Source: Caenorhabditis elegans (taxonomy: Eukaryota > Nematoda > Chromadorea > Rhabditida > Rhabditidae). From it: a DNA stretch of 64,000 bases. Position numbers and translations under genes: made by a program. Below, piece by piece: positions 1 to 11,067 of this stretch. Position 1 is the stretch's first letter. Every line of letters begins with the position of its first letter. The stretch covers positions 12,954,501 through 13,018,500 of the forward strand of contig NC_003280.10 of assembly GCF_000002985.6 (NCBI RefSeq), read 5' to 3'. The notes under the pieces were generated by a model. It searched no databases. It worked only from the letters and a program-made list of their open reading frames with translations, and was not told the origin of the DNA.

Positions 1-132
1 TCATATTGGGATGATATAGAGCAATGCCAATATAGGTAGAACAGCTAGAGCAGCTTTTAACTTTCTCCACATAAACTTATAAGCTTATAAAATAGCTGAA
101 ATGCTGAAAATCTCCCCCCGTATTATAATTAC

Positions 133-213
133 CTTGGCATCCAGCGCCACAAGATCGGGCTCGCTTGTCAATTGGCTCGATTGATAACTATCCGACTCAG
201 ACATTGACGACAT
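133..213 (-). CDS. First coding exon of a gene leaving the window (partial)
   Basis: On the minus strand an ATG at 213 opens 27 codons (MSSMSESDSYQSS..., ending ...LVALDAK) and meets a good donor, AAG|gtaatt, at 132. The peptide is serine- and acid-rich and I do not recognise it. The gene is head to head with the RNF170-like gene whose ATG is at 480. No second exon is certain. Between 1 and about 70 the minus strand has a frame reading WRKLKAALAVLPILALLY and on to a stop, a membrane-segment-like stretch, but no consensus acceptor joins it in frame, so it may be chance. The start codon could also be the fourth codon (second Met). Confidence 0.5.
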
Positions 214-479
214 CCCGGACACAACTTTTCGTGTTGTTAAAGAGCGTACTTAATTCACGCTTTCGATGATGAGAATGTTAAGGAATAAATTGATTTATTG
301 ATTTGATTCGATCTTTGTTTTTTCTGTTAGATGTACGCGTGGCATTTCGTTGTTTTCTCTTTGCAATTTCAAGTCATGAGAGTTCACGTAATGTATTTCT
401 TTTTTTTCTTCTTTTATACATTTTCTTTGCTAAATACACGTTTCTAAAATTAAAATATTTTAGAAAACTAGTAAAAATC
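214..479. promoter_or_regulatory. Divergent promoter interval
   Basis: These 266 bases separate the start codons of the minus-strand gene (213) and the plus-strand RNF170-like gene (480), so they must carry the 5' ends of both. The interval is T-rich towards 480 (TTTTTTTTCTTCTTTT near 400) and has no clear TATA box or strong TTTTCAG acceptor next to either ATG. That it is a shared bidirectional promoter is inferred from geometry alone. Confidence 0.45.
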
Positions 480-3382
480 ATGGAGCAAGGTGTGCCTGCC
501 ACAAGTTCAGAGATCCCGCCATTTACAGAAAGTAAGTTTGGGAAAATGATGGGGGAATTTTATGTTTTTTTCTCAATAATTTCAGTAATAGAGGTCTCTA
601 AGAAGCTCAATTACAGTAACCCTCTAGCATTTTGCAAGTATCTCTATCCTACAGTAACCCACAGAACTCGTACCGTAACTTATATTCATGCAGAAAGTAT
701 TTAGAAAGTTTGTATACCTAACTTAGACATAAAGTATTCCAGTTTCGATTTTACAATACTACAGTACCCCTACAGTAAACCTTTGGTACTTCTACAGTAA
801 TCCTAATTCACGTCTACATTATTCCTAGCTCCCTATACAGTAGTCTGCAGTAGTACAGTAGTCTTTTGGAACCACAGTAACAACCTGGTAAAGTGCAGTA
901 TCCTACGGTCTCTAATAAAATTCCTACCGTATCCTCTACAGTAACCCGCTACAACTATACTCATTTTCCAGATATCACAATTCCCGAAGTTGTCAGCGAA
1001 ACCGTCACGGAGCCAGACGAAGATTGGCTGTGGCCATCGGATCCAGATGTGGAGCTCGCCACCCAGATTACCATGGCAATTGCGGTGATTTTCATTGTGA
1101 AGGCTATTTTCGATGCGTGGCAGTGAGTTAATTTAAAAATTTCGATAAGTTGAATGCCAAGATGCGGGCGGTGCCTATTATTGATTTTATGATTGGTTTG
1201 ATCTTTATTTCAAATAAACTAGACAGAATTTAAAGTGTGAGCATTTTAATGAAATTTAAAGCATTTTTTCAATATTCTAAAATATACATTTTCCAGATCC
1301 CGACGCCGTCAGAGAGCCGCCAGCCGCATGGATGAAAACGCCGAGCGAAACCAAATAATTACGCAGAGAGTAAGATTTTTTAAAGTTCACCGGATAATTT
1401 GAAAAAAAATGTTATTAAAATTTTCAGAGAATCAGTGAAGCTCTACACCAAAGCTCCCACGAATGTCCCATCTGCCTTGCAAATGCCAGTTTTCCTGTGC
1501 TCACCGATTGCGGGCACATTTTCTGCTGTAAGTTTTTCTTGGCTGGGCTCTAAATTTCAATTATTTTCCGTTTTTCCTCCAGGTGAATGTATCATTCAGT
1601 ACTGGCAACAGAGCAAGGCAATTGTGACGCCGTGCGATTGCGCAATGTGCAGAAGCACTGTAAGTTGCTCACAGAGTTTCATATAACACGGGGTGTCAAT
1701 GTGTCCCATTTTGGTTTGATCTTCGAGAAACGCGGGAGAATGGAGACGTAGACTGTTCAACTGATTTCGTATGGTTAAGAGTGTGCTGACGTCACATTTC
1801 CCTGGGGGAAAAATTCCCGCATTTTTTGTAGATCAAACCGCAGTGAGACATCCTGACACCACGTGGATATATAATATTTATACAAATATGTTTATTTCAG
1901 TTCTACATGCTTCTCCCAGTCCACTGGCCAACAATGGGGACCTCCGAAGAAACTGATGATCACATTCAGGAAAATAATATTCGGATCGATGACTATAACA
2001 GGAGGTTTTCGATTAATCGACCGGTGAGATTTTGAATATTCAATTTTTGGTCAAAGTAAAAAAAAAACAGAAAAAAAATATCGAGATTATCAAAAAATTT
2101 TGTCACAGCTTGGTATCAAGGGTGTGCGGCAAATTTTCCGAATTTGCCAAATTTGCCGCTTACCGAGCTTAGCAAATTTGCCGAATTTGCCGTTCACCAA
2201 GCTTGGCAAATTTGCGAATTTTGCCGAATTTGCCGTTTGCCGAGCTTGGCAAACTTGCCGAATTCGCCAAATTTGCCATTTACCGAGCCTGGCAAACTTG
2301 CCGATTTCGCCGAATTTACCGTTTATTGAGCTTGGTAAATTTGCCGAATTTGCCGAATTTGCCGTTTACCAAGCTTGGCAAATTTGCGAATTTTGCCGAA
2401 TATGCCGTTTGCCGAGCTTGGCAAATTTGCCGTTTGCCGAGCTTGGCGAATTTGCCGAATTTGCCAAATTTGCCATTTACCGAGCCTGGAAAACTTGCCG
2501 AATTCGCCGAATTTACCGTTTATTGAGCTTGGTAAATTCCCCGAATTTGCCATCTGCCGAGCTTGGAAAACTTGCCAAATTCGCCGAGAACGGTAAATTT
2601 CAAAAATGTACACTTGCCAAATTTGCCGAACTTGGCAAACATTGAAATTTGCCGCACACATGAAAAATTTTACTGAAAGTTTTGTAAAAAAAAATCTAAC
2701 AAAAACCAGTTAATTCCATCAATTATTCTATCAATTTGGCCCTTTTTAAACTCGAAAAATAGTGCGATTTACCGAATTTGCCGAGCTCGGAAAATTTCAA
2801 AATTTGCCGTGCACACCTGGTTGGTATGCTCAAGTTTCACCCAAAAAATTTGGTAAAGAAACTGGTAAAACTTGGGCAAAAGTGTGTATAGTGTTGTGCC
2901 AGATTTTGGCAAGAAGTTGACTGTGAAATTAATGCTCCTGGAACTCGGGGCTCTTTCCGTGCCCAGTTTGAGATAAATTGTAACGTTTTGAATCAATATT
3001 TTCAGCTCGAACTTAAGTTGGGAATTCCGAGTTCCATATCCCATTAACATGTACTTTCCAGGTACTCGACTACATCCGTGACATCCCGATCCTCATCCCC
3101 TACCTCATCCGCAACTTTTTCAACAATGACATCTTCACATTGGTCTACCAGTAAGCATCCTCACCCTCTTCTCCCCCAACTTACTCCATTTCCAGAGTTC
3201 GCATCGGATTCGTGTTCATCTGTGTGATCACCTACTTCTTGCTACCAAGTGATATGGTTCCTGAGAGCATTTACGGAATTATTGGGTTCCTCGACGACTG
3301 TATCATTGGGATTCTGGTGTTTGGAGCCATGTTCCGGTGGCTCAGAGAGTATATGGCGGATCGAGGTTTAGCGAGGAATTAG
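480..3382 (+). CDS. RNF170-like RING-type E3 ubiquitin ligase, 3 membrane segments
   Basis: Eight exons join in frame: 480-531, 972-1122, 1297-1369, 1428-1527, 1583-1659, 1901-2023, 3062-3150 and 3196-3382, giving 283 residues (human RNF170 is about 258). Residues about 47-65 form a hydrophobic segment. A C3HC4 RING follows: CPIC at 105-108, then CGHIFCCEC at 120-128, and CDCAMCR at 143-149. Two more hydrophobic segments lie in the last 70 residues (VRIGFVFICVITYFLLP and IIGFLDDCIIGILVFG) in a DUF1232-like tail, the RNF170 architecture. RNF170 is an ER membrane ligase that ubiquitinates activated IP3 receptors; that role is taken from the family. I recall this as Y38F1A.2. Intron 5 (1660-1900) and intron 6 (2024-3061) hold mobile elements. 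The stop is TAG at 3380. Confidence 0.9.
1690..1865. repeat. Palindromic element, GTTTGATCT...TGACGTCA...AGATCAAAC family
   Basis: The two ends are inverted copies: CACGGGGTGTCAATGTGTCC...GGTTTGATCT on the left, TAGATCAAACC...GACACCACGTGG on the right. Inside are GCGGGA, GACGTCA and TCCCGCA motifs. It lies in RNF170-like intron 5. Related copies are at 28207-28375, 30725-30840, 39035-39195, 58406-58560 and 60455-60555. It has no coding capacity; a MITE-type non-autonomous DNA element is the likely class. Confidence 0.7.
2119..2818. mobile_element. GTGTGCGGCAAAT-terminal element (Mutator-like MITE), expanded copy
   Basis: It starts AGGGTGTGCGGCAAAT and ends ATTTGCCGTGCACACCT, an inverted pair. 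The interior is a degenerate tandem array of an approximately 33-bp unit containing TTGCCGAATTTGCCG and GAGCTTGGCAAA, dense over 2127-2660. The flanks share TTGGTAT (2112-2118 region and 2821-2827), a possible decayed target-site duplication. It sits in RNF170-like intron 6. The arrays read open in several frames on both strands because the unit lacks stops; this is not coding evidence. Confidence 0.65.
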
Positions 3383-3499
3383 GAAGCTTTAAATTAATTT
3401 TTTTCTTGCCGAAATCAGGTTTTCTTGTACAAAATCACCCCCCAGCTTTCGTTCCCACTGTGATTTGACCCAACACATTTGGTATTCGATTTCGGTTTC

Positions 3500-3505
3500 A
3501 ATAAA
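3500..3505 (+). terminator. Polyadenylation signal AATAAA for the RNF170-like gene
   Basis: Canonical AATAAA, 118 bases after the TAG stop at 3380-3382. Confidence 0.65.
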
Positions 3506-4045
3506 CTTAGCATATTCGACATCATCCCAGAAAGAGACATTCAAGGAAGGGGACGACAACTTGGAAATGTCTCATTTCATTTCGAATTGCGCCATTTCCG
3601 ATTGTGAGGGGAATCTCGTTTTTTGTTGGGTTGTTCGACAAAGATAAAGACGAGATGAAGGCTTTTAATGAAGCGGAAGATATAAAATATTTGGGCATGT
3701 AACATCATTTATATTTATTCAGACAGTGTTTAGAGGTTTCAATGTATTTAGGTTAATGCCATCATTGCAGGCAGGTAGGCAAATGTGACTACTTAACGCA
3801 TCTGAAAGTGCATGTTGGTTCTAGTTAATTTTTGAGGCAGGCAGGCAAGTAGGCCGCCTAAAAAATATAACAAAATAGTTGGAAATATTAAATTTTGGCA
3901 AATTGCCAGATTTCCGGAAGTTTTTAAAGGGATTTTTCATAAGACGGAAACACAGTTTTTGCGCAAAACCTGATTTTTCGAAAATAAAGAAAAGAATTTT
4001 CGAAATGTTGGGGTTTTGAAAAATTAGTAAAAATTAAGTATACAG

Positions 4046-4580
4046 GGTTGGGCGGCAAACAATTTTCACCGGGAAATCGGCCGGAGTTGAAATGCTTTCC
4101 CGTTTTTTTAAAAATATATTTTCATAAAATTCTCTTAATTTTCAAAATAGATGTAGGAACATTCATAGGATGCGTACAATTTTGCCGATTAATATTGAAA
4201 TTCTGAAATTTCCAAAAAAAAAATGTGCGAACCCACAATTTGTCAAAAATTTTGTTTGTCGGTTTGCCGACTTGCCGGAAATCTTCAATTCCGGCAATTG
4301 CCGATTCGCCAATTTGCCGGAAATTTTAATTCCGGCAATTCGCCGACTTGCCGAAAATTTCAATTCCGGCAATTTGCCGATTTTCCAGAAATTTCAGTTT
4401 CGGCAATTGACCGATTTGGCGGAAGTTTCAATCACGGTAATTGGGTGATTTGCTGGAAATTTTCAATTCTTGCAATTTGCGAATTTCCTGGAAATTTCAA
4501 TTCCGGCAATTTGCCGATTTGCTGGAAATTTTCAATTCCGGCAATTGGCCGATTTGCCCATTTGCCGGAAAAAATCGTTT
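4046..4580. repeat. CCGGCAAATTGCCG-type repeat array
   Basis: Begins near GGGTTGGGCGGCAAACAATT and continues as repeated AATTCCGGCAATTTGCCG units of about 40-45 bp, with both orientations mixed. Related copies are at 15440-15930, 22743-23034 and 57000-57345. The family is related to, but distinct from, the GTGTGCGGCAAAT elements. Confidence 0.6.
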
Positions 4581-4805
4581 CTGACTGAAAATTAGATTTT
4601 TTTAAATTGGAATTTTTCAAAATTCAGTTTTATGATAACAGTTTATCTGGGCGATTTTTTCTGCAGTAAACTGTGGGCTTTACTGGGAATTGAAATAATT
4701 TAGGATCTAGTTTCAGACAGTTCAGTGATAAAACTAATCAATCCTTTTCTTTTTAAATTTAATCCGTGTAAATCCATCTATTTTACTGTAATTCTATGAA
4801 ACAGT

Positions 4806-5077
4806 ACACAGGTGATTCGCGTTTCATGTGCCACACGCTCCCTCTGAGTCGAGGTGTGCGAAGGGTGTATGCGGCGTGTGGAGGGGGTGAACACGCGTGT
4901 AACGTGTGTGTAGCGAACAAAACGTTCGCAAAACACGCGTAAAGCACGCGTTGCGAAAATTTCGTTCGCTACACACACGTTAGACGCGTGTTCATCCCCT
5001 CCACACGCCTCATACACCCTTCGCACACCTCGACTCAAAGGGAGCGTGTGGCACATGAAACGCGAATCACCTGTGTA
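4806..5077. repeat. Large near-perfect palindrome with almost no loop
   Basis: The left arm ACACAGGTGATTCGCGTTTC... at 4806 is matched by ...GAAACGCGAATCACCTGTGT ending at 5077. Arms are about 130 bp and meet near 4942 at repeated ACGCGT motifs. The arms carry AGCGAACAAAACGTTCGC-like sub-palindromes and a GTGTGTGTAGCGAAC block. GC content is much higher than the surroundings. No coding capacity is supported; it is probably a fold-back or MITE-type element. Confidence 0.8.
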
Positions 5078-5373
5078 TGCATACATATGTCTCATTCCCT
5101 TGGCCTCCCACTCTCCAAAGTAATTATGTATATGAATAGCTTATTGAAGAAAGTAAATGATACATCAATTTCTTCGAATCTTATAATAATAATAGCCATT
5201 GGTTCTTACTGCGTGTGAGACGGCTAATAGACATGGAAAGCGGAACTGGTTGGGTGGTGGATGGCAGTCGGCTTAAGACAAACAACCGTGGTGACCAATT
5301 GCCATTAATTAGTAGAACGAGAATTTTATTGGTGATTTTTTCAAGCTTCCAACAGGGGCTCCCATGAGGTAGC

Positions 5374-5500
5374 GCGGCGCGGAACCCCGAACGTGCCGGT
5401 CGCTTCCAAATAACCATCTTTTCGCACTACATTGCGCACACACCAAACTACGAGTTTTACGCTAAGCTGCGAAACCCCGAACGTGCCGGCCGCTCCAAAC
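5374..5500 (+). repeat. Direct repeat of about 28 bp, 90 bp apart
   Basis: GGAACCCCGAACGTGCCGG near 5381 recurs as GAAACCCCGAACGTGCCGG near 5471, each followed by CCGCT/TCGCT and CCAAA. The block is GC-rich in AT-rich surroundings. The function is unknown. Confidence 0.6.
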
Positions 5501-6439
5501 GACGACATGAGGCCCACATTTGGCACCTCACTCCACTGTGAGCCCTACTTCCAACATTTGTAAGAGCTTATTGTCGTAAGTCCAGTAAAGTCCGGTAAAA
5601 AGATTCATATCTTCAAAATATAAACAATTTTTGGTCCGAAACTCACAGAGGTTGGTTTTACTGGCCGAGTAGTATCATCTACAATTTCATACACTGTAAC
5701 TGCCTAATAAACTTCACTACAATCAACTACCACTATGCCCTGAAAACCTGACCCCTATGCCTTCCTGAAAGAAAATGCCCGGATCAATCCCAGAAGACAA
5801 AACTCGATCGTTCGCCTCAATCTTTTTTCCCTTCACGACTCTAACTCTCCACCAAAACCGCACTATTTACATTTTCAAATGCTAGTGTAAGCCTCTCCGA
5901 ACTGTCGCCCCCTCCTCCTCCCACACCCGATAGCCGCTTGTCTGTCCGCGCGCGGCAACGGCTTCTTCTTCTTCTTCTTTTTCGCCTTTAGCTTCTTCTT
6001 AGCTGGTCGAATGTCTTTTGTGTTTCTTTTTGGGTGAGAAAGTAGGTCGCGGTCGGCATTTGTAGACGCTGAGGAGGGGGAGAGGAATAGCTAGTAGAAA
6101 CTGTTTTCAATGTGTCGTTTCATTTGTTTTCAATGCAGTTCATAAATCGAATTTAAACCGTTTTCCCCACAATTTGAATTTAATTTGTTTTTTAATGAAT
6201 TCCTAAATATTTTAAACTGAAATTTCTCTAGTAGACAACTTCTTTGACACTCTACTTAAAAATTAAAAATACATAACTCTAATTTTTCATTTTCGAATGC
6301 TCATTTTTCGATCCTTATCTGATGACCAAGTTGTCTTCTCTGAACTTGCAGCCAATTCCCTTTACTACTAAAGTAAGACCTAGGCTTTACAATAACGGCT
6401 GATGGGCCTACTAGGTACCGATATCTTCAAGACCACCTA

Positions 6440-6665
6440 TACCTTCCTTGTCGAGACCCGTTATATGTCGGTCGCAACCTGCAAAAATTGCAACCTTTTA
6501 GATGTCGGCTGCTTTTTGACATAGTGAGATACAAAGCCAGTGAAACGTCGGTTGCCAAAAACCAACAGTCCAGCTATATGTCGGTTGCTACCGGTTGGGT
6601 GTCGGCTGCTTTGAGGCGGTTCACGGGTCTGCTGGAGGAAGAGGACCTTTGAAATGTCGGCTGCA
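6440..6665 (+). repeat. Cluster of TGTCGGCTGC / TGTCGGTTGC motifs
   Basis: The core TGTCGG(C/T)(T/C)GC occurs near 6465, 6503, 6548, 6577, 6600 and 6654 within about 200 bp, often followed by an A/T-rich stretch. The same TGTCGGCTGC core returns at 42087 and 42157 between hphd-1 and the next gene. A dispersed repeat is likely; no function is assigned. Confidence 0.5.
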
Positions 6666-7186
6666 ACCCAAGTTTCACAAAATGCTTCCAGTTTTTCATA
6701 AAACTACCAACTGCCAGAATCTACGATCTTTATTACTTTTCTGCCATCAAGCCTTTTCCCTCCACAATCTATTCATTAAACTTCAAACTTTTTTAAAACC
6801 ATGTATACCACCCCAAAATGACCATAGCCTACGTCATCATCTAAAAAAACCTGAACCCTCCAGCGGCTGCTGCCGTCCAAAATGGATTAACGGTTTGGCG
6901 GAGGAGAAGCCGTGAACCTGTTCCTCTCTCTCTCTCTCTTTTTCTCTATATACCATCAGCAGCGAAATGTGACAATATGAAAAAAGTTTCATTCCTTGCG
7001 TAATAAGGCTAACACATAAGGTAAACACACAAGGCATAACACACAAAACACAAAAGCTTGCATTTTGAGATTTATAGGTGTGATAAGAACGGAGGGGCGG
7101 GAGAAAGATCTTTGAAGATGAGGGGAACTAGTGTGAATGGGTGATTGATAAGGTTCACTAGGATCGTTATTTTGTGATAATAGGCA

Positions 7187-7217
7187 TAGGCACAGGTATG
7201 CCTACCTGTGCGCCTAT
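7187..7217. repeat. Short hairpin of the AGGCACAGGTAGGC motif
   Basis: ATAGGCACAGGTA - TGCC - TACCTGTGCGCCTAT pairs over about 13-14 bp. The same AGGCAGGTAGGC vocabulary is scattered over the window (for example 12725, 24650, 26440, 29200, 43010, 44200, 56495). Confidence 0.6.
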
Positions 7218-8607
7218 GAAGTATCTATTGATAAGTAAGTCATTCCAAATCAACTGGTGCAACTTTGTGCAAAAATTGTGATATGAAATTTTCGAGATCA
7301 CCCAAAGCCACATATTTCACAGACAATGGAAAAAACCATCCTACAAACGGATACTGTCGAAAGCAGCAGGGTGATCTATAGCCATCAATTCCCGTGGTTC
7401 AAAGCCTAGCACTTTCACTATCACAAGCACGTCATGCCCTTTCTCCTACCCGCAATCAACGCAGAAAAAACTGGTCAAGAGGCAACTTGGATGGGTTGAA
7501 GGGAATGAATCCATAATGGCTGATTAGCAAACTATTCCTTCATCTCCAGATTTTTGTAAAGAGAATAACTAGACTATTTAGCTTGTTAATTAGATTATGA
7601 TTGGTTAGCTAACTTGATAATTTGCTTACTATGAGCTTTTGGGTTTTGTTGGCTGGGCATTATGCATCAATAATTTTAATTATGCCAAATTTGTTTTAAA
7701 AATTAAAACTTAGCATAGAACCTTTCCCAGCACCCAACTTCCCATTGAACCCCTCAAGAGATCCCGGTGCCCTCCACCAATAATCCCGAAGACCTCGTGA
7801 TGTTCCAATCGAAAAAAAAACAATAAACGGTCATATAACCAAAATGGCGTTGAATGCTCAATGAAGCGGTACGGATGTGACTTCTTCTTCTTCTTCTTCC
7901 TCACCTTCTTCTTCCACATGTTCATCGTTCACATAATCGGCTTTGCATTCTCTCTTTTTTCACCCTCGGCTTCTTCTTCTCCTCCTGTTTCCTTATTCCG
8001 CATTCACCTTTCCTTGTGACATATAAATTTTCACTTCTAACCGTTTAAATAATTTTTTCTGATAAATCAGATCCAGTGATTCCAACTTTTCAAAGGCGTT
8101 ATTCCATATTTATAGTTTGTTTTATTCAAAAGTTGTTAACTGACCAAACGTTTGTTATATCTTTTTCTATTATTTCAAACTAAATATTCATTGATACCTT
8201 CAAAATGAACTTATATATGTATAACTTTTTAAATAAACGTAGTCGGGAGCATTAAATACGGTATATCGTCATAAGTAACTATGTAGAACGTTTTTGGTTA
8301 CAGAAATTTTTTTAAAAATTCGAATAGCAAAGATCTCTCTTCATATTCTTCATAAATATTCAGCAAAAAATGCCATTGTAAATTTTTAAAATAGTATCGT
8401 AAAAAATATTCAAATCGTTCCTACAATGTTCAAATTGTTTTGGTTTTTATTAATCTAAAGTTAGTAAATAATGAAAAGCCGCTTTTTGTTCTGAAACATT
8501 ATTGGGCTCAAAGCTACAGCCCACATTTTAACAAAATTTGGCAATTTACCAAAACAATTTAAACTTATCTAGATATTTGACCATGTCGGGTCATCATAAG
8601 TCTATTA

Positions 8608-9060
8608 AAGGTAGTGTAGCACCAGTGGGAAAAGTGTTAAAAACTACTCCTATTGTGCCAAAATGACCGAAAATCACAATAAAACTTTTCAAAATTTTTA
8701 TGAAAATTTTTTATTTACTGTCAAAAAGTGACAATTACTCAGTTTTTGCAACTCATAATTTTGGCAGTCGACCAAAAAAACATTTTTTTCCTACATTTTT
8801 CAACACTTTAATTTTGGTTTAAATATTTGTATTGATATTATAGGTGTCAGAACATGAGACATTGCTTTGGATTTTTCCAGAAGCTCATATTTTTCAAAAT
8901 TTTGGCAAATTGCTAAAAACTTTGACCGGAAATTATGAAAAATCTAAATTTTTTTGAGTGTTTTATTATAATATTTGGTCATTTCAGATCATTAGAAGTG
9001 TATTTCAAAGTTTTGGCAAAGTTCCAAATTTTTGAAAAAATATGAGCTTTTAATAATATG
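8608..9060. mobile_element. AT-rich element, GTAGCGCCAGTGGG-terminal family, diverged copy
   Basis: Begins TAAAGGTAGTGTAGCACCAGTGGG and carries the family body: CCAAAATGACCGAAAATCACAAT, then ATTATTT-type AT blocks, GTCGACC, AACATGAGACATTGCTTTGG and CATATTTTTCAAAATTTTGGC. Body similarity places 9700-10045, 17881-18317, 47149-47885, 49211-49625 and 51000-51430 in one family. Confidence 0.55.
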
Positions 9061-9699
9061 CCCTTTTAAACGATTGATTTCGTATGTAGAACGTCGTCTA
9101 AAATTTATAATTGTATTGTATTGTATTTGTTACGATATAAATCGTGATCAAAAATAAATAGTAAAAGGTTGCGATATAATTTTAAAAAAAATCAATCTGT
9201 AGTCTCAACTAAATACTCTATCACTATATGAATCATCTCAAAAATTCCCGAAATTCCATCACCTCCATTTTCCGATTTTCTCTCTATTGATCCTCAATGC
9301 CACCCGCCCCAATAGCAACATCGAAGATCCAGTTGCCATTTTTTCATTCCCTCATCTTCTTCTCTCCATAAGTATATCCTCCGATCCATGCCGCGGCGCC
9401 CTTCAACCCGGTCTTCCATATTCTCTCTTCTTTCGACACGTTTCTCAATAAACTTTCCACATCATAAATCTTTTAATCTTGGCGGTGGTGGTGGCGTTGG
9501 CAATCGAATAGACTGTGATGGATAGGAAATGAGAAGAGGCAAATTAAAATAAAATAAAATAAAATACGGGGAAAAATAAAGAGGATCTTTCGTTTTTTTG
9601 CCAGCCATTAGATTAGCCAAAGTGTTTTTTTTTCGGTCAATCTAGTCCTGTTAGTTCATTGTTTAAAGTGGGGATTTTGTCTAATTATATTTATCTTAT

Positions 9700-10045
9700 T
9701 GTTAGATCCAAAGCGACCAAATATCATAATAAAACAAAAATTTTAGATTTTTCATAAATTTTGGCCAAAGTTTTGGCATAGTGCCAAAATTTTGAAAAAT
9801 ATGAGCTTTTGAGGTAATCCAAAGCAATGTCGCATGTTCCGGCCCCTACAATGTTTTAAGACAAACCGTTCAAACAAAATTACAATGAAAAAAATGTAGG
9901 AAAAATAATGTTTTTTGATTGACTTCCAAAATTATGAGTGGCAAAAACTAATTAATTGTCACTTTTTGACATTAAATAAAAAAATTTTCAAATGTTTTTG
10001 GAAAGTTTTAATATGATATTCGGTCAATTTGGCACTTAGTTTATT
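9700..10045. mobile_element. AT-rich GTAGCGCC-family element, end-truncated
   Basis: Shares the family body (GACCAAATATCATAATAAAAC, TTTTGGCATAGTGCCAAAATTT, CAATGTCGCATGTTCCGGCCC, ATTATGAGTGGCAAAAACT) but the terminal CCAGTGGG segments are not clear. Confidence 0.5.
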
Positions 10046-11035
10046 CAAAACAATTTCATGTTTTTAGAGTGCAAATTATGTTAAACTGAACAGTTTCAAA
10101 TCCCAAAAAAAAAACATTACTTTATTTTTCCTATCAATTTTGCTCCTTCGTTGCTCTACTTTCACAGCTTTTCAAAAAATTGAAATCACAACAACTTGTG
10201 TAAAATATATTTCTTGACCTCCATAGTTGCAAAATTTTTGATAAACCTAATATCAACCGAGATATAAGCTGCCAACGTAGAACGGTAGGCTTTCATTTTT
10301 TTTTCAATTTTTTTCGATTAATTTTGGCGGTGGTATCTTTGTTAAAATTTTTGTGGACAATATGAAAAAATACCATCGTATTTTCCATACTAATATTTAC
10401 AAAATATTCCCACATCAGTTTTGGGAACGGAAAAAAAACTTTAGAAACTTTAGAGAAACATTTTTAATCAAAAGTTCAAGTAGTTTTTATTTCAAATTTC
10501 CAAACTTCAAAGAAAAGTTAACGATAGGGATCCAAATTTGGAATAAAGAATGAGTCAAAAAATATATTTTTTTCGCAATATCTATGTATATATTTTGTGG
10601 AGCTTAGTTTGAGTATAAATTGAGTTTTCTTAATCTGGAAAATTTCTCGAATTTTTTTTACGACGGTTTAATGCTTGTAAAAAAGCACACTTGTCAGTGT
10701 CGCAACGGTCTGAAATTTTTAGTCTGTACCGCCAATATATTAATATTTGGTTTTTTGGAGCAATTTTTGTTTAAAACAACTGATCAATATCCTAAATCAG
10801 TGCATCTTGAGATAGTAATCTTTTGAGATCACAAAGCAAGAGTTATCTGCGATCAGATCTCAACAGATAATTATTGATTTGCCGAGGGTCTCTCTTTTTA
10901 CATTTTTAACGGGCTGTATCATTTTTTAACTTAGCTTTGTTCTTCTTTTCAAACACAATTTCTAGTCATTCTCTGTCTCTTTTGAAATATATTTTTCCCC
11001 CATTTAAAACCATTTTTTTTTAATTTAAAAACTTT

Positions 11036-11045
11036 TTTTTTGCAG
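11036..11045 (+). promoter_or_regulatory. Splice acceptor upstream of the ptr-18 ATG (likely trans-splice site)
   Basis: TTTTTTTGCAG ends at 11045, 22 bases before the ATG at 11068. No matching upstream leader exon is visible, so spliced-leader addition is the simpler reading, though a 5'-UTR intron is possible. Confidence 0.5.
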
Positions 11046-11067
11046 TTGATTGAGCCTGAGCCTTGAC

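Larger units (their letters stand above)
3506..11067. other. Gene-free interval with interspersed repeats
   Basis: No exon set with conserved protein similarity is visible on either strand in this 7.5 kb. It contains GCAGGCAGGTAGGC-type dispersed motifs (about 3765-3860), a CCGGCAAATTGCCG element (4046-4580), a large palindrome (4806-5077), a 90-bp-spaced direct repeat (5374-5500), a TGTCGGCTGC repeat cluster (6440-6665), CT and TTC simple repeats (about 6922-6945 and 7882-7900), a hairpin (7187-7217), two AT-rich element copies (8608-9060 and 9700-10045), an AAAAT run (9544-9566), and AT-rich sequence up to the ptr-18 start. Regulatory DNA of ptr-18 probably lies in the last part; no specific site can be named. 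Confidence 0.6.

Noticed and set aside
2100..2661. Overlapping open frames of up to 181 codons on both strands (peptides like LGKFAEFAEFAVYRAW)
   Set aside because: These are translations of a tandem DNA repeat lacking stops; they lie in an intron of the RNF170-like gene and appear in several frames and both strands.
4170..4620. Open frames of 60-121 codons in the CCGGCAAAT array
   Set aside because: The frame is open because of the repeat unit; no ATG context, splice sites or family similarity.
4778..5095. 105-codon minus-strand open frame
   Set aside because: It spans the palindrome 4806-5077; the same peptide pattern appears on the other strand.
6595..6915. 106-codon plus-strand open frame
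   Set aside because: It begins without a clear ATG, has low-complexity composition and no similarity; it overlaps the TGTCGGCTGC repeat cluster.
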